64,000 nucleotides of DNA from Neisseriaceae bacterium CLB008 (GTDB lineage: Bacteria > Pseudomonadota > Gammaproteobacteria > Burkholderiales > Neisseriaceae). This document shows, piece after piece, positions 1 through 11,514 of this stretch; position 1 is the first letter of the stretch; the number at the start of each line of letters is the position of its first letter. The stretch lies in contig CP166133.1 in assembly GCA_041228285.1 (NCBI GenBank), positions 2,885,380-2,949,379 on the forward strand, read 5' to 3'. The notes under the pieces are model-generated. The model worked only from the letters and a program-made list of their open reading frames with translations. It searched no databases and had not been told where the DNA came from. Position numbers and translations under genes: made by a program.

Positions 1-236
1 ACGCCAGTAACCATGTTGTGCAACAAGGCACGTAAAGTACCAGACATAGCAAGCGCGTGCTTGCTGTCGTTAGCGGGTACAAAGGTCAATTCGTTGTTTT
101 CCAAAGCGATGGTGACATCAGCACACAAGGTTTGAGTCATCTCGCCTTTTGCACCTTTAACAACCACGTCTGTAGGTGTGAATTTAACTTCAACACCAGA
201 AGGAATAGACACTGGGTTTTTTGCTATGCGTGACAT
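1..236 (-). CDS. rplF: 50S ribosomal protein L6, N-terminal part (cut by window edge)
   Basis: The minus-strand frame begins MSRIAKNPVSIPSG and runs off the left end of the window after about 78 codons. L6 sits near the L7/L12 stalk base and the sarcin-ricin loop of the large subunit. The ATG is preceded by an AAGGAGGA Shine-Dalgarno sequence. It follows rpsH by 10 bp, as in the spc operon of other proteobacteria. Only the N-terminal third of the usual ~177 residues is present because of the window boundary. Confidence 0.95.
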   Translation of the reverse strand, partial: MSRIAKNPVSIPSGVEVKFTPTDVVVKGAKGEMTQTLCADVTIALENNELTFVPANDSKHALAMSGTLRALLHNMVTG

Positions 237-246
237 TTATTCCTCC

Positions 247-639
247 TTAAGCAACGATACACAAAAGTTCGCCACCCACGCCGTTAGCACGTGCTTTACG
301 GTCGGTCATCACACCTTTAGAGGTGGTCACGATCGCAATACCTAAGCCGTTCATCACGTTAGGGATTTGGGTAGAACCTTTATAAACACGTAAGCCTGGG
401 CGAGATACACGTTGGATGCGCTCAATCACTGGGCGACCCATGTAGTATTTCAATTGCAAATCCAAAGATGGTTTTGCGTCAGCGCTTACAGCAAAATCTT
501 CAATGTAGCCTTCTTCTTTCAAAACTTGTGCAATGGCTTTCTTCAATTTAGAAGCAGGCATAGACACGGTAGCTTTGTTCGCACGTTGTGCGTTACGAAT
601 ACGGGTCAACATATCGGAAATAGGATCATGCATACTCAT
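247..639 (-). CDS. rpsH: 30S ribosomal protein S8
   Basis: This 130-residue protein starts [18 protein letters not shown], the normal S8 N-terminus, and ends in the [11 protein letters not shown] tail typical of bacterial S8. S8 binds the central domain of 16S rRNA. In E. coli it also represses spc-operon translation by binding its own mRNA near rplE. It lies between rpsN and rplF in spc-operon order, 14 bp after rpsN. Confidence 0.98.
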   Translation of the reverse strand: MSMHDPISDMLTRIRNAQRANKATVSMPASKLKKAIAQVLKEEGYIEDFAVSADAKPSLDLQLKYYMGRPVIERIQRVSRPGLRVYKGSTQIPNVMNGLGIAIVTTSKGVMTDRKARANGVGGELLCIVA

Positions 640-653
640 ATTTTCTTCTCCTA

Positions 654-959
654 TTACCAGCTAGCTTTAACCACACCAGGAATTTCACCGCGCATAGAAA
701 TTTCGCGGATCTTGGTGCGGCCTAGGCCAAATTTACGGAACGTACCACGTGGACGACCTGTCAATGCGCAACGACGACGTTGGCGAACTGGCATAGCGTT
801 ACGAGGAATAGATTGTAATTTCAAACGTGCTTGGAAGTGCTCTTCAGGCGTCGCAGATGCGTCATTGATGACAGCAAAAATTGCTTCGCGTTTTGCTGCG
901 TATTTCACAGCCAAAGTAGCGCGCTTCTTTTCACGGTTAATTAATGCAAGCTTAGCCAT
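654..959 (-). CDS. rpsN: 30S ribosomal protein S14 (zinc-independent form)
   Basis: The product is 101 residues, the long form of S14. It has no CxxC zinc pairs; the corresponding stretch is [21 protein letters not shown]14 helps assemble the 30S head. It lies between rplE and rpsH, separated by only 2 bp from the end of rplE, so translation is probably coupled. Confidence 0.98.
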   Translation of the reverse strand: MAKLALINREKKRATLAVKYAAKREAIFAVINDASATPEEHFQARLKLQSIPRNAMPVRQRRRCALTGRPRGTFRKFGLGRTKIREISMRGEIPGVVKASW

Positions 960-961
960 GA

Positions 962-1501
962 TTAACCCTTAAATGGAAACTTGAACAGAGCCAATAAAGC
1001 TTTAGCTTCTGCATCAGTTTTAGCAGTTGTCGTAATAGTGATGTTCAAACCACGCAAAGCATCGATTTTATCGTATTCGATCTCTGGGAAAATGATTTGC
1101 TCACGCACACCCATGTTGAAGTTGCCACGGCCATCAAAAGATTTACCGTTCACGCCGCGGAAGTCGCGTACGCGTGGCAAAGCGATGGTGATCAAGCGGT
1201 CCAAAAATTCGTACATACGCTCACGACGCAAAGTTACTTTGCAGCCGATTGGGTAGAAGTCACGAATTTTAAAGCCAGCGATCGATTTACGAGCAACAGT
1301 CACAACAGGTTTTTGACCAGCAATCGCTTGCAAGTCGCCAACAGCGTGGTCCATTACTTTTTTATCGGCTACAGCTTCGCCCACACCCATGTTTAGGGTG
1401 ATTTTGTCAATGCGAGGTACTTCCATGATTGATTTGTAGCCAAATTGCTTAATCATTTCAGGAACGACAGTCGCTTTGTAGAATTCATTTAAACGTGCCA
1501 T
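962..1501 (-). CDS. rplE: 50S ribosomal protein L5
   Basis: This 179-residue protein begins [20 protein letters not shown] and carries the L5 signature around [12 protein letters not shown]5 binds 5S rRNA and forms part of the central protuberance. It is the third gene of the spc block, 11 bp after rplX. Length matches the family. Confidence 0.98.
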   Translation of the reverse strand: MARLNEFYKATVVPEMIKQFGYKSIMEVPRIDKITLNMGVGEAVADKKVMDHAVGDLQAIAGQKPVVTVARKSIAGFKIRDFYPIGCKVTLRRERMYEFLDRLITIALPRVRDFRGVNGKSFDGRGNFNMGVREQIIFPEIEYDKIDALRGLNITITTTAKTDAEAKALLALFKFPFKG

Positions 1502-1512
1502 TTTTTGCTCCT

Positions 1513-1842
1513 TTAAGCACTAACTCGCGCACCGTTAGATTTGAAGATGCGTACACGTTCTACGACTTTACCTTCTTCATTTCTAATTTCTTCGATGCCT
1601 ACACGGTCAGCTTTTTTAGTTTCAGGGTTAAAAATAGCAACATTTGAAATGGCTACTGGCATGGTTTTGCTTACAATACCACCAGCAACATTATTCATAG
1701 GGTTTGGTTTTTGATGTTTTTTTACAACATTAACACCTTCAACCACAACTTTACCATCCAATACTTTGGTGACGTTGCCGGTTTTGCCCTTGTCTTTGCC
1801 AGTGATGACGATAACGTGATCGCCTTTAAGAAGTTTACGCAT
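1513..1842 (-). CDS. rplX: 50S ribosomal protein L24
   Basis: This 109-residue protein has an N-terminal KOW motif ([17 protein letters not shown]). L24 is an assembly initiator of the large subunit. It sits between rplN and rplE with a 14-bp spacer. Length and gene order fit the family. Confidence 0.98.
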   Translation of the reverse strand: MRKLLKGDHVIVITGKDKGKTGNVTKVLDGKVVVEGVNVVKKHQKPNPMNNVAGGIVSKTMPVAISNVAIFNPETKKADRVGIEEIRNEEGKVVERVRIFKSNGARVSA

Positions 1843-1856
1843 TCTTAGTTCCTCAC

Positions 1857-2225
1857 TTAAAGCACTTCGGGTGCTAATGAAACGATTTTCATGAATCGTT
1901 CATTACGCAACTCGCGAGTTACAGGTCCAAAAATACGGGTACCGATAGGCTCTAGTTTGGTGTTCAACATTACCGCAGCATTGTTGTCAAACTTGATCAG
2001 AGCGCCATCAGGACGACGTACGCCCTTAGCGGTGCGAACAACAACAGCGTTCAGCACATCACCTTTTTTAACACGGCCTCGAGGAGCTGCATCTTTCACA
2101 GTCACCTTGATGATATCGCCAACTGAGGCATATCGACGTTTAGAGCCGCCAAGAACTTTGATGCACATCACACGGCGCGCACCAGAGTTATCAGCCACAT
2201 CTAACATGGTCTGCATTTGAATCAT
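1857..2225 (-). CDS. rplN: 50S ribosomal protein L14
   Basis: The 122-residue product begins [19 protein letters not shown], the conserved L14 N-terminus. L14 binds 23S rRNA and contacts the 30S subunit. It is the first gene of the spc group in E. coli. Here it also follows an unusually large 232-bp gap after rpsQ, which suggests the same transcriptional boundary. Confidence 0.98.
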   Translation of the reverse strand: MIQMQTMLDVADNSGARRVMCIKVLGGSKRRYASVGDIIKVTVKDAAPRGRVKKGDVLNAVVVRTAKGVRRPDGALIKFDNNAAVMLNTKLEPIGTRIFGPVTRELRNERFMKIVSLAPEVL

Positions 2226-2457
2226 TTGTGATTACCTTTCATCCAACTTAATTTACCCTTTTCAAATCAGCTGCTTAACGTCTTAAGCCCCTATAAATAA
2301 GGACATAAACGTGACGTCAGTCAAGCCATTCGAAACCTTGCGGTTCTAGTAAATCAGTCTTGGATCCCGATGGGAGAAAATACCCTCGTCAAAGAGACCG
2401 AGGGCATAGAAACGCGAAGTTTACAGTAAAATTTCTTTCAATGCAAGCTTCTAACTA
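2226..2457 (-). promoter_or_regulatory. S10/spc operon boundary with hairpin
   Basis: This 232-bp gap is the largest within the ribosomal protein run. On the minus strand it holds a hairpin at 2383-2404 (CCCTCG, 10-nt loop, CGAGGG) followed by TATTTTCT, which looks like a weak terminator or attenuator. Upstream of it is a promoter-like pair TTGCAT-17-TAAACT. A TTGACT box lies downstream, but I see no convincing -10 partner. In E. coli the spc operon has its own promoter at exactly this junction; the assignment here is by analogy. Confidence 0.45.
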
Positions 2458-2721
2458 TTACACCTGACGTGCTTTTTCCACCAAGTTTGTCACAACCCAA
2501 GTTTTGGTTTTTGACACTGGACGGGTTTCAGCGATAACAACGATGTCGCCAGCGGCGTATTCATTGTTTTCGTCATGTGCATGGTGTTTGCTAGAACGAC
2601 GGATGATTTTGCCATATAGTGGGTGTTTCACAGTACGTTCAACTAGTACCACTACGGTTTTGTCCATTTTGTCGCTAACTACTTTACCGGTTAAAGTGCG
2701 GACTGTTTTAGTATCGCTCAT
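2458..2721 (-). CDS. rpsQ: 30S ribosomal protein S17
   Basis: This 87-residue protein has the S17 core [20 protein letters not shown]17 is a primary 16S rRNA-binding protein. It starts 1 bp after the rpmC stop, so translation is probably coupled. It is the last gene of the S10 block before the large gap. Confidence 0.98.
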   Translation of the reverse strand: MSDTKTVRTLTGKVVSDKMDKTVVVLVERTVKHPLYGKIIRRSSKHHAHDENNEYAAGDIVVIAETRPVSKTKTWVVTNLVEKARQV

Positions 2722-2722
2722 A

Positions 2723-2923
2723 TTACGCAGCCTTTTCAGTTAAGATCGTTCTTACGCGCGCAATGTCACGACGAACTTTTTTCAGTTCACTGGTTTTAGC
2801 AAGCTGATTAGTCGCGTTTTGCATACGCAGTCCGAACTGGGCCTTCAACAAGCTCATTAACTCAACGTTAAGCTCATCGATAGATTTGGCTCGCAAGTCG
2901 GTTTTAAACTGTTTAGTTTTCAT
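2723..2923 (-). CDS. rpmC: 50S ribosomal protein L29
   Basis: This 66-residue, Lys/Leu-rich helical protein begins [18 protein letters not shown] and contains the L29 motif [17 protein letters not shown]29 lies beside the polypeptide exit tunnel near L23. Its start abuts the rplP stop. Confidence 0.97.
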   Translation of the reverse strand: MKTKQFKTDLRAKSIDELNVELMSLLKAQFGLRMQNATNQLAKTSELKKVRRDIARVRTILTEKAA

Positions 2924-3340
2924 TTATTGACCCACCTGTCTTGTTACAAATACGGTTGGCAATGGCAATTTAGCAGCTGCCAATTTGAACGCTTCACGCG
3001 CCAAATCTTCAGACACGCCATCCATCTCATACAACATTTTACCTGGTTGAATTTCAGCCACGTAGTACTCAGGAGAACCTTTACCGCCACCCATACGTAC
3101 TTCAGCAGGTTTTTCAGTAATTGGTTTGTCTGGGAATACGCGAATCCAAATACGACCACCACGTTTAATGTGACGAGTCATGGCACGACGAGCTGCCTCA
3201 ATTTGGCGAGCGGTCAAACGACCACGGCCAGTTGATTTCAAGCCAAAGTCACCAAAGCTCACTTTATTACCGCGAGTAGCAATACCAGTATTGCGACCCT
3301 TATGTTGCTTACGATATTTTAGTCTAGTTGGCTGCAGCAT
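2924..3340 (-). CDS. rplP: 50S ribosomal protein L16
   Basis: L16 begins [16 protein letters not shown] and has 138 residues from the ATG at 3340. A longer frame from a GTG at 3349 adds three residues that L16 does not normally have, so the inner ATG was chosen. The ATG lies inside the end of rpsC (17-nt overlap), which suggests translational coupling. L16 contacts the A-site tRNA and the peptidyl transferase region. Confidence 0.97.
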   Translation of the reverse strand: MLQPTRLKYRKQHKGRNTGIATRGNKVSFGDFGLKSTGRGRLTARQIEAARRAMTRHIKRGGRIWIRVFPDKPITEKPAEVRMGGGKGSPEYYVAEIQPGKMLYEMDGVSEDLAREAFKLAAAKLPLPTVFVTRQVGQ

Positions 3341-4031
3341 TTCTACCACCTGCCTTTCTTTGTCTCTTCTGTGGCGCAGCTGGTTGAGCTACTTGGGCTT
3401 GATTAGGATTCCAATCGCCTTTGTATACCCAAACTTTAATGCCGATAATGCCGTATGTAGTCAATGCTTCGCTTGTGGCGTAATCTACGTCAGCACGTAG
3501 GGTATGCAAAGGCACGCGGCCTTCACGGTACCATTCGCTACGGGCGATTTCGATGCCGTTCAAACGACCTGAGCTCATGATTTTAATGCCTTTTGCACCA
3601 ACGCGCATGGCGTTTTGCATAGAGCGTTTCATGGCGCGACGGAACATCACACGTTTTTCAAGTTGTGAAGCAATATTGTCAGCGATGATTTGTGCATCAA
3701 TTTCAGGCTTACGAATTTCTTCGATGTTTACGTGCACAGGCACGCCTAATAATTTTTGCAAATCACGTTTCAATACTTCAATGTCCTCGCCTTTTTTGCC
3801 GATAACGACACCAGGGCGTGCACTGAAAATAGTAATACGAGCTGATTTAGCAGGACGCTCAATGACCACACGACCAACAGAAGCATTCGCCAAGCGTTTT
3901 TTCAAATAATCACGAACGTCGATGTCTTGCTTTAAGATCACTGGGAATTCAGAGCTCTTTGCAAACCATTTTGAGGTCCAGTTTTTATTTACGGCTAAAC
4001 GAAAACCAGTAGGATTTACTTTTTGTCCCAT
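3324..4031 (-). CDS. rpsC: 30S ribosomal protein S3
   Basis: The 235-residue protein begins [18 protein letters not shown]. It has the KH domain with the [13 protein letters not shown] loop at about residues 74-86. S3 lines the mRNA entry channel and contributes to helicase activity. The C-terminal tail is rich in Ala, Gln and Arg and overlaps the rplP start. Confidence 0.98.
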   Translation of the reverse strand: MGQKVNPTGFRLAVNKNWTSKWFAKSSEFPVILKQDIDVRDYLKKRLANASVGRVVIERPAKSARITIFSARPGVVIGKKGEDIEVLKRDLQKLLGVPVHVNIEEIRKPEIDAQIIADNIASQLEKRVMFRRAMKRSMQNAMRVGAKGIKIMSSGRLNGIEIARSEWYREGRVPLHTLRADVDYATSEALTTYGIIGIKVWVYKGDWNPNQAQVAQPAAPQKRQRKAGGRNAAAN

Positions 4032-4040
4032 TGTTTTTCC

Positions 4041-4370
4041 TTAATTGCCAACTGTCACACTGATGTGACAAGTTTGTTTTTCAATTTTGTTACCACGACC
4101 TTTTGCACGAGCCTGGAAGCGTTTTAAGCTCGGGCCTTTGTCAACAAAAATGGTAGCAACTTTAAGGGTATCAATGTCAGCGCCTTCGTTATGCTCAGCA
4201 TTAGAAATCGCAGATTCCAATACTTTTTTAACCAATTGAGCCGCTTTTTTAGGGCTAAAGGTCAAAATTTGCAACGCTTGGTCAACATCTTTACCACGAA
4301 TCAAATCAGCCACTAATCGTGCTTTTTGAGCAGAGATACGGGCGTTATTGTGTTTAGCAGAAACTCTCAT
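4041..4370 (-). CDS. rplV: 50S ribosomal protein L22
   Basis: This 109-residue protein begins [20 protein letters not shown]. Its C-terminal beta-hairpin region ([19 protein letters not shown]) would extend into the exit tunnel, the site of macrolide-resistance mutations in other bacteria. It lies between rpsS and rpsC with 9-bp spacers. Confidence 0.98.
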   Translation of the reverse strand: MRVSAKHNNARISAQKARLVADLIRGKDVDQALQILTFSPKKAAQLVKKVLESAISNAEHNEGADIDTLKVATIFVDKGPSLKRFQARAKGRGNKIEKQTCHISVTVGN

Positions 4371-4379
4371 CTTTTCACC

Positions 4380-4658
4380 TTATTTCTTTTTAGCTTTCTT
4401 GTCAGCCAAGTGGCCTTTGAAAGTACGTGTCAATGAGAACTCACCCAATTTATGACCAACCATGTTGTCGCTTACAAACACAGGCACGTGAGTACGGCCA
4501 TTGTGTACAGCGATGGTTAAGCCAATAAAGTCAGGCAAAATGGTAGAACGACGTGACCAAGTCTTAATTGGGCGTTTGTCGTTGTTAGCACGTGCTGTAT
4601 CAACTTTCTTTAGCAAGTGCAAGTCCACGTATGGACCTTTTTTCAGAGAACGAGCCAT
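4380..4658 (-). CDS. rpsS: 30S ribosomal protein S19
   Basis: This 92-residue protein begins [19 protein letters not shown] and includes the S19 signature around [21 protein letters not shown]19 binds the 16S head with S13. It is 5 bp downstream of rplB. Confidence 0.98.
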   Translation of the reverse strand: MARSLKKGPYVDLHLLKKVDTARANNDKRPIKTWSRRSTILPDFIGLTIAVHNGRTHVPVFVSDNMVGHKLGEFSLTRTFKGHLADKKAKKK

Positions 4659-4663
4659 CTCAA

Positions 4664-5497
4664 TTACCCTTTATTAGAAAAGCGACGACGAACAATCATG
4701 TTGTTTGTGCGTTTGTTGCGACGAGTGCGGAAGCCTTTAGCTGGCGTACCCCATGGGCTAACTGGCTCACGACCTTCGCCAGTTTTACCTTCACCACCAC
4801 CGTGTGGGTGATCGACAGGGTTCATTACCACACCACGAACTGTTGGACGAATACCCTTCCAACGATTTGCGCCTGCTTTACCAATTTTACGTAGGCTTTG
4901 TTCTTCGTTGCTTACTTCACCAATAGTGGCGCGGCAATCAACGTGGATCTTACGGATCTCACCAGAACGCAAACGTAATTGAGCGTAAGCACCTTCGCGA
5001 GCCAATAGCATCGCAGAAGTACCGGCTGAACGAGCAATTTGCGCACCCTTACCAGGACGCATCTCGATACAGTGAATGGTGGTACCCACTGGGATGTTAC
5101 GGATAGGCAAAGTGTTACCTACTTTAATCGCAGACTCAGCACCAGAAATCACTTTAGCGCCGGCTTTAATGCCACGAGGAGCAATGATGTAGCGACGTTC
5201 GCCGTCAGCATAGCAAAGCAAAGCGATGAATGCGGTACGGTTAGGATCGTATTCAATGCGTTCTACGGTTGCTGGAATGCCATCTTTGTTACGACGGAAG
5301 TCAACGATACGATAGTGGTGCTTGTGACCGCCGCCTTTATGGCGAACGGTGATGCGACCTTTATTGTTACGACCAGCATTGGATTTTTGTTTTTCCAATA
5401 GTGGTGCGTAAGGGGCGCCCTTATGCAAGTCGGGGTTTACGACACGAACCATGCCGCGGCGACCTGCGGAAGTGGGCTTCATTTTTACAATAGCCAT
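4664..5497 (-). CDS. rplB: 50S ribosomal protein L2
   Basis: This 277-residue protein has the RNA-binding N-terminal part ([20 protein letters not shown]) and the C-terminal signature around [15 protein letters not shown], which contains the histidine implicated in peptidyl transferase centre function. Length matches bacterial L2. It lies between rplW and rpsS. Confidence 0.98.
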   Translation of the reverse strand: MAIVKMKPTSAGRRGMVRVVNPDLHKGAPYAPLLEKQKSNAGRNNKGRITVRHKGGGHKHHYRIVDFRRNKDGIPATVERIEYDPNRTAFIALLCYADGERRYIIAPRGIKAGAKVISGAESAIKVGNTLPIRNIPVGTTIHCIEMRPGKGAQIARSAGTSAMLLAREGAYAQLRLRSGEIRKIHVDCRATIGEVSNEEQSLRKIGKAGANRWKGIRPTVRGVVMNPVDHPHGGGEGKTGEGREPVSPWGTPAKGFRTRRNKRTNNMIVRRRFSNKG

Positions 5498-5507
5498 TTT
5501 CTACTCC

Positions 5508-5816
5508 TTATTCCGCGCTAGCTGCAGCTGATTCTAAATCAAGCTCTTGGCCGTCAACTAAGCTTACATAAGCTTTTTTAACGTCATTACGCTTACCCAT
5601 GTACTTACCAAAGCGTTTTGCTTTACCTTTGGTCAATGTTGTGGTCACGTTAGACACTTCAACACCGAACAATAGCTCAACAGCGGCTTTGATTTCAGGC
5701 TTAGTCGCGTTTGGCAATACTTTGAAAGTCACTTGATTGCGTTTTTCAGCCAACAAATTGCTCTTTTCAGAGACTACAGGAGCCAGAATCACCTGCATTA
5801 AACGTTCTTGATTCAT
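5508..5816 (-). CDS. rplW: 50S ribosomal protein L23
   Basis: L23 lies at the tunnel exit and docks SRP and trigger factor. The ATG at 5816 ([20 protein letters not shown]) was chosen over the ATG at 5822. The upstream GAGGAG is about 8 nt from it, and it forms an ATGA overlap with the rplD stop. The product is 102 residues. Confidence 0.96.
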   Translation of the reverse strand: MNQERLMQVILAPVVSEKSNLLAEKRNQVTFKVLPNATKPEIKAAVELLFGVEVSNVTTTLTKGKAKRFGKYMGKRNDVKKAYVSLVDGQELDLESAAASAE

Positions 5817-6433
5817 ACCCATTGCTCCTCTAACTGAGCAACTGCCTCTTTAGTCAAGATGACTTTTTTGTAACGCAATAGGCTGTAAGGATCCGCTTGA
5901 TGCGCTTCCAAAACCATTACGTTAGGCAAGTTGCGTGAAGACAAATATAGGTTCTCATCAAGCTGTTTGGTCACAAACAATACCTGTTCCATACCTAGAT
6001 TTTTCACTTGAGCAGCAAACTCTTTAGTTTTAGGAGTTTGTGCAGTCAATTCATCAATCACAAACAAACGTTCGTCACGTACCAATTGAGACAAGATTGC
6101 CGCAATACCAGCACGGTACATTTTACGATTCACTTTGTGTGAAAAGTTTTCGGTTGGTTTGTTAGGGAATGCACGACCACCGCCACGCCATACTGGAGAC
6201 GAAGTCATACCAGCACGCGCACGGCCGGTACCTTTTTGACGCCAAGGTTTTTTGGTTGAATGCTTAACTTCCGCACGAGTCAACTGAGCACGGTTACCAG
6301 AACGAGCATTAGCCAAGAAGGCTTGTACTAGTTGGTGAACCAAAGCTTCGTTGTAATCGCGAGAAAATAGGGCGTCAGAAGCAACCATGCTGCCAGATAC
6401 TTGACCTTGAGCATTAATAACTTGTAATTCCAT
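5813..6433 (-). CDS. rplD: 50S ribosomal protein L4
   Basis: This 206-residue protein has the extended tunnel loop ([20 protein letters not shown]). L4 lines the exit tunnel, and in E. coli it also represses the S10 operon by attenuation. Its ATG overlaps the rplC stop (TAATG), and its own stop overlaps rplW, so the three genes are translationally coupled. Confidence 0.98.
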   Translation of the reverse strand: MELQVINAQGQVSGSMVASDALFSRDYNEALVHQLVQAFLANARSGNRAQLTRAEVKHSTKKPWRQKGTGRARAGMTSSPVWRGGGRAFPNKPTENFSHKVNRKMYRAGIAAILSQLVRDERLFVIDELTAQTPKTKEFAAQVKNLGMEQVLFVTKQLDENLYLSSRNLPNVMVLEAHQADPYSLLRYKKVILTKEAVAQLEEQWV

Positions 6434-7077
6434 TACGCACCTGCTTTCACACTTTGACGAACAACAACATCACTGTTTTTAGCACCAGGCACAGCGCCTT
6501 TAACTAATAGCAAATGACGTTCTGCGTCTACACGAACCACTTCAAGGCACTGTACGGTTGACTGAGTGTTACCATATTGACCAGCCATGCGTTTACCCTT
6601 GAATACGCGACCTGGGTCTTGGGCTTGACCAATAGAACCAGGCACACGGTGAGACAAAGAGTTACCGTGTGAGTTGCGTTGGCCATGGAAGTTATGGCGT
6701 TTAATGGTACCAGAGAAGCCTTTACCTTTAGTGGTGCCGGTAATGTCTACTAGTTGGCCTTCAGCAAAAGCAGCAACGGTTAATTCGTCACCCACTTTTA
6801 ATTCTGCCAATTGAGCTTCAGTAATCACAAATTCGATTGAGCCACGGCCAGCTTCAACACCGGCTTTAGCAAAGTGACCAGCTTCAGCTTTGGTCACACG
6901 ATTTGCTTTCTTAGCACCAAAGGTAACTTGTACGGCTTGATAGCCGTCAGTATCTTTGGATTTTAACTGCGTAACGCGATTCGCAGACATGTCTAGAACA
7001 GTCACAGGGATAGAAACACCATCCTCAGTGAAAATTCGAGTCATGCCGACTTTGCGTCCGACTAGACCTAATGTCAT
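6433..7077 (-). CDS. rplC: 50S ribosomal protein L3
   Basis: This 214-residue protein begins [16 protein letters not shown] and has the L3 signature around [19 protein letters not shown]. The Gln in the [19 protein letters not shown] region is the residue PrmB methylates in E. coli. The ATG follows a TAAGGAAA ribosome binding site. It opens a probable new transcription unit after a terminator and a promoter-like site in the 150-bp gap to rpsJ. Confidence 0.98.
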   Translation of the reverse strand: MTLGLVGRKVGMTRIFTEDGVSIPVTVLDMSANRVTQLKSKDTDGYQAVQVTFGAKKANRVTKAEAGHFAKAGVEAGRGSIEFVITEAQLAELKVGDELTVAAFAEGQLVDITGTTKGKGFSGTIKRHNFHGQRNSHGNSLSHRVPGSIGQAQDPGRVFKGKRMAGQYGNTQSTVQCLEVVRVDAERHLLLVKGAVPGAKNSDVVVRQSVKAGA

Positions 7078-7110
7078 GTTTATTTCCTTAGTGAGGCGCC
7101 AATTACGATT

Positions 7111-7163
7111 GATCGGCTTTTAAAACAAAACGAACTCAGCACACAAAATATGTACTGAGTTCG
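7111..7163 (-). terminator. Intrinsic terminator or attenuator between rpsJ and rplC
   Basis: On the minus strand, CGAACTCAG (7155-7163) pairs perfectly with CTGAGTTCG (7131-7139) across a 15-nt loop. It is followed directly by TTTTGTTTT. This is a classical rho-independent shape lying downstream of rpsJ and upstream of rplC. It could end the str-rpsJ transcript or act as an attenuator for the L3-to-S17 block. Confidence 0.7.
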
Positions 7164-7165
7164 CG

Positions 7166-7195
7166 AGGATAACACAATTTCAAATGTTGAATCAA
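7166..7195 (-). promoter_or_regulatory. Candidate sigma-70 promoter upstream of rplC
   Basis: The minus strand carries TTGATT (7190-7195), an 18-nt spacer and TATCCT (7166-7171). It lies just upstream of the hairpin at 7131-7163. A transcript from here would begin near the hairpin, so the two elements together resemble a promoter plus leader attenuator. The match is moderate (four of six at each box). Confidence 0.4.
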
Positions 7196-7227
7196 GAATA
7201 TAATGCTTCTTAACCCAACATTCTCAA

Positions 7228-7539
7228 TTACTGTACCTTAATTTCAACATCCACGCCTGCTGGCAGATCCAATTTCATCAACGCGTCGGTGGTCTTGTCA
7301 GTCCAATCAACAATGTCCATCAAGCGTAAGTGAGTGCGGATTTCCAACTGTTCGCGTGATTTTTTGTTCACGTGTGGTGAACGCAAAATGTCGAAACGTT
7401 CGATTTTAGTAGGCAAAGGGATTGGGCCCTTAACCACAGCACCGGTACGTTTAGCAGTTTCAACGATCTCTTCAGCAGAGCGGTCGATCAAGTTGTAGTC
7501 ATAAGCTTTTAGGCGAATGCGAATTTTTTGGGTTTTCAT
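7228..7539 (-). CDS. rpsJ: 30S ribosomal protein S10 (NusE)
   Basis: This 103-residue protein begins [20 protein letters not shown] and has the S10 core [21 protein letters not shown]10 also acts as NusE in antitermination and links NusG to the ribosome. It lies 15 bp after tufA and appears to belong to the str transcript rather than to the rest of the S10 block. Confidence 0.98.
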   Translation of the reverse strand: MKTQKIRIRLKAYDYNLIDRSAEEIVETAKRTGAVVKGPIPLPTKIERFDILRSPHVNKKSREQLEIRTHLRLMDIVDWTDKTTDALMKLDLPAGVDVEIKVQ

Positions 7540-7554
7540 CTATTCGTCCTAAAA

Positions 7555-8745
<1,191 letters not shown>

Positions 8746-8818
8746 TATGCTAATTCCTTAAATAAAGATCGATAAAAGAACGATGCTGCCCGACCTCAGT
8801 CAGGCAGCTATAGGGATA

Positions 8819-10918
8819 TTACTTTTTCTTTTCCATGACTTTTTCAACGATATGTGAAGGTGCTTCAGCATAACGTTTGAATACCATGGTGTAGATCGCA
8901 CGACCTTGAGTCAATGAACGAAGTGCAGTGGCGTAGCCAAACATTTCAGACAAAAGCACTTCCGCACGAACAATCTTACCGCCAATACCGTCATCATCCA
9001 TACCTTGAATGATACCGCGACGGCTAGACAAGTCACCCATTACGTCACCCATGTAATCTTCAGGGGTTTCTACTTCTACGGCCATCATAGGCTCTAGAAG
9101 GGCTGGGCTGGCTTTACGCATACCGTCTTTAAAGGCCATAGAACCGGCCAACTCAAACGCCAATTGCGAAGAGTCAACGTCATGGTAAGAACCAAAGATC
9201 AAGCGAATGCGTACGTCTACTACTGGGTAACCAGCAACCACACCGTTTGACAAGGTGTCACGAATACCTTTATCAACAGAAGGGATGAATTCGCGAGGAA
9301 TCACACCACCTTTAATTTCATCGATAAACTCGTAACCTGCACCACCTGGCTCCATAGGCTCAAGTTTGATCACAACGTGACCGTACTGACCTTTACCACC
9401 AGATTGTTTGGCGTGTTTCGCTTCAGACTCAACTTCTTTACGAATGGTTTCGCGGTAAGCCACTTGAGGCGCACCCACACCACACTCAACGCCGAATTCA
9501 CGACGCATACGATCAATCAAGATCTCTAAGTGCAATTCACCCATGCCTGAAATAATGGTTTCGCCAGATTCTTCATCTGAACGCACGCGGAATGAAGGGT
9601 CTTCTTTAGCAAGACGATTCAAGGCCACGCCCATTTTTTCTTGGTCGGCTTTGGTTTTAGGTTCAACGGCCACGTGAATTACTGGCTCAGGGAATTCCAT
9701 ACGCTCCAAGATGATCGGTGCATCTTCTGCACACAAAGTCTCACCAGTGGTCACGTCTTTCAAACCGATCACGGCAGCGATGTCACCAGCGCGCACTTCT
9801 TCAATCTCTTCACGGTCGTTGGCTTTCATTTGCACCAAACGGCCAATACGCTCGCGCGTACCTTTTACAGAGTTGGTTACGGTGTCGCCTGATTTAACCA
9901 TGCCTGAGTAAACACGAATAAACGTCAATTGACCCACGAACTTGTCGTTCATCAATTTAAACGCCAATGCAGAGAATTTCTCAGCATCGTCGGCTTTACG
10001 GCTAACTTTTTCACCTTTAGGGTTTTCACCAGCTACAGGTGGAATGTCTAGTGGGCTAGGCAAGTATTCAACAACTGCATCCAACATACGTTGAACACCT
10101 TTGTTTTTAAATGCAGAACCGCACAATACAGGTTGGATTTCGCAAGCCAAAGTACGTTTACGCAATGCGTCAACGATTTCTTCTTCGGTCAAGGCTTCGC
10201 CGCCCAAATATTTTTCCATCAGCTCTTCGCTGGCTTCAGCCGCAGCTTCAACCATGTTTTCACGCCATTCGTTGGCAGTGTCTACTAGGTCAGCAGGGAT
10301 TTCACCATATTCGAACTTCATGCCTTGAGACGCTTCATCCCAAATAATGGCTTTCATGTTCAACAAATCAACCACGCCTTGGAAACCATCTTCAGCACCA
10401 ATCGGCACCACTACAGGTACTGGATTTGCGCGTAGACGGGTTTTCATTTGCTCAACGGCACGGAAGAAGTTGGCGCCTTGACGGTCCATCTTGTTCACGA
10501 AGGCCAAGCGAGGCACTTTGTATTTGTTAGCCTGACGCCATACGGTTTCAGACTGAGGTTGCACACCACCCACAGCACAGTAAACCATCACGGCGCCGTC
10601 CAATACACGCATAGAACGCTCTACTTCAATCGTAAAGTCAACGTGGCCTGGGGTGTCAATGATGTTCATACGGTGAGACGGGAACTGGTGCGACATACCG
10701 CTCCAGAAGGTGGTCACAGCAGCAGAAGTAATGGTAATACCGCGCTCTTGCTCTTGTTCCATCCAGTCGGTCGTTGCAGAACCTTCGTGGGTTTCACCCA
10801 GCTTATGGTTCATACCGGTGTAGAACAAAATACGTTCTGAAGTCGTTGTTTTACCAGCGTCAATATGGGCACTAATACCGATGTTACGGTACAAATTAAT
10901 GGGGGTTTTACGAGCCAC
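8819..10918 (-). CDS. fusA: Elongation factor G
   Basis: This 699-residue translocase GTPase has the P-loop [17 protein letters not shown] and NKMDRQGA in the N-terminal G domain. The C-terminal domain IV/V region includes [14 protein letters not shown]. It drives ribosomal translocation and, with RRF, recycling. It lies between rpsG and tufA as in the classical str operon. Confidence 0.99.
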   Translation of the reverse strand: MARKTPINLYRNIGISAHIDAGKTTTSERILFYTGMNHKLGETHEGSATTDWMEQEQERGITITSAAVTTFWSGMSHQFPSHRMNIIDTPGHVDFTIEVERSMRVLDGAVMVYCAVGGVQPQSETVWRQANKYKVPRLAFVNKMDRQGANFFRAVEQMKTRLRANPVPVVVPIGAEDGFQGVVDLLNMKAIIWDEASQGMKFEYGEIPADLVDTANEWRENMVEAAAEASEELMEKYLGGEALTEEEIVDALRKRTLACEIQPVLCGSAFKNKGVQRMLDAVVEYLPSPLDIPPVAGENPKGEKVSRKADDAEKFSALAFKLMNDKFVGQLTFIRVYSGMVKSGDTVTNSVKGTRERIGRLVQMKANDREEIEEVRAGDIAAVIGLKDVTTGETLCAEDAPIILERMEFPEPVIHVAVEPKTKADQEKMGVALNRLAKEDPSFRVRSDEESGETIISGMGELHLEILIDRMRREFGVECGVGAPQVAYRETIRKEVESEAKHAKQSGGKGQYGHVVIKLEPMEPGGAGYEFIDEIKGGVIPREFIPSVDKGIRDTLSNGVVAGYPVVDVRIRLIFGSYHDVDSSQLAFELAGSMAFKDGMRKASPALLEPMMAVEVETPEDYMGDVMGDLSSRRGIIQGMDDDGIGGKIVRAEVLLSEMFGYATALRSLTQGRAIYTMVFKRYAEAPSHIVEKVMEKKK

Positions 10919-10942
10919 AATAATTGCCTTTTCTTTGTTAGT

Positions 10943-11413
10943 TTAGAAGCGGAAGTGAGAGAAGGCTTTGTTGGCTTCAGCCATACGGTGCACTTCTTCA
11001 CGTTTTTTGATGGCGCCGCCGCGACCTTCAGCCGCATCTAGCAACTCACCAGCTAAACGTAAATCCATTGATTTCTCACCACGCTTACGGGCTGCATCAC
11101 GCAACCAGCGCATAGACAAAGCAAGACGACGTGCAGGACGAACCTCAACAGGAACTTGATAGTTGGCACCACCGACACGACGGCTTTTAACTTCAACGAT
11201 AGGCTTAGCGTTAGCAATAGCAGCGTTAAATACTTCGATTGGCTCTTTGCCAGCTTTTTTAGCGATCTGTTCTAAAGCACCGTAGATGATGCGTTCAGCA
11301 ACAGATTTTTTGCCGTCAATCATCACAACGTTCATGAATTTTGACAACTCTTGGCTACCAAATTTTGGATCTGGTAGGACGTCACGTTTGGGGACTTCTC
11401 TGCGTCTTGGCAT
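10943..11413 (-). CDS. rpsG: 30S ribosomal protein S7
   Basis: S7 begins [20 protein letters not shown] at the ATG ending at 11413, giving 156 residues, the family length. The frame extends upstream to 11455, but the extra 14 residues are not part of S7. A TAAGGAAAA ribosome binding site precedes the inner ATG. S7 initiates assembly of the 30S head and represses its own translation in E. coli. Confidence 0.97.
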   Translation of the reverse strand: MPRRREVPKRDVLPDPKFGSQELSKFMNVVMIDGKKSVAERIIYGALEQIAKKAGKEPIEVFNAAIANAKPIVEVKSRRVGGANYQVPVEVRPARRLALSMRWLRDAARKRGEKSMDLRLAGELLDAAEGRGGAIKKREEVHRMAEANKAFSHFRF

Positions 11414-11437
11414 GATATTTTCCTTAATTCTATTCAG

Positions 11438-11455
11438 TTGAGCACTGTTGCTCAA
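11438..11455 (-). promoter_or_regulatory. Hairpin in rpsL-rpsG spacer (possible S7 control site)
   Basis: The 101-nt spacer between rpsL and rpsG holds a perfect 7-bp stem, TTGAGCA/TGCTCAA with a 4-nt loop, about 25 nt upstream of the rpsG start. In E. coli S7 binds the intercistronic rpsL-rpsG region to repress translation. The position suggests an analogous control element, but I did not align it to the known structure. Confidence 0.35.
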
Positions 11456-11514
11456 AAACGTCTAAAAAGACATTCACTTACTCGACAGCGAAGCGCTGCC
11501 TACACTGCCAATCC

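Noticed and set aside
412-972. Plus-strand 186-residue frame over rpsH and rpsN
   Set aside because: It runs antisense across two conserved ribosomal genes and resembles no family.
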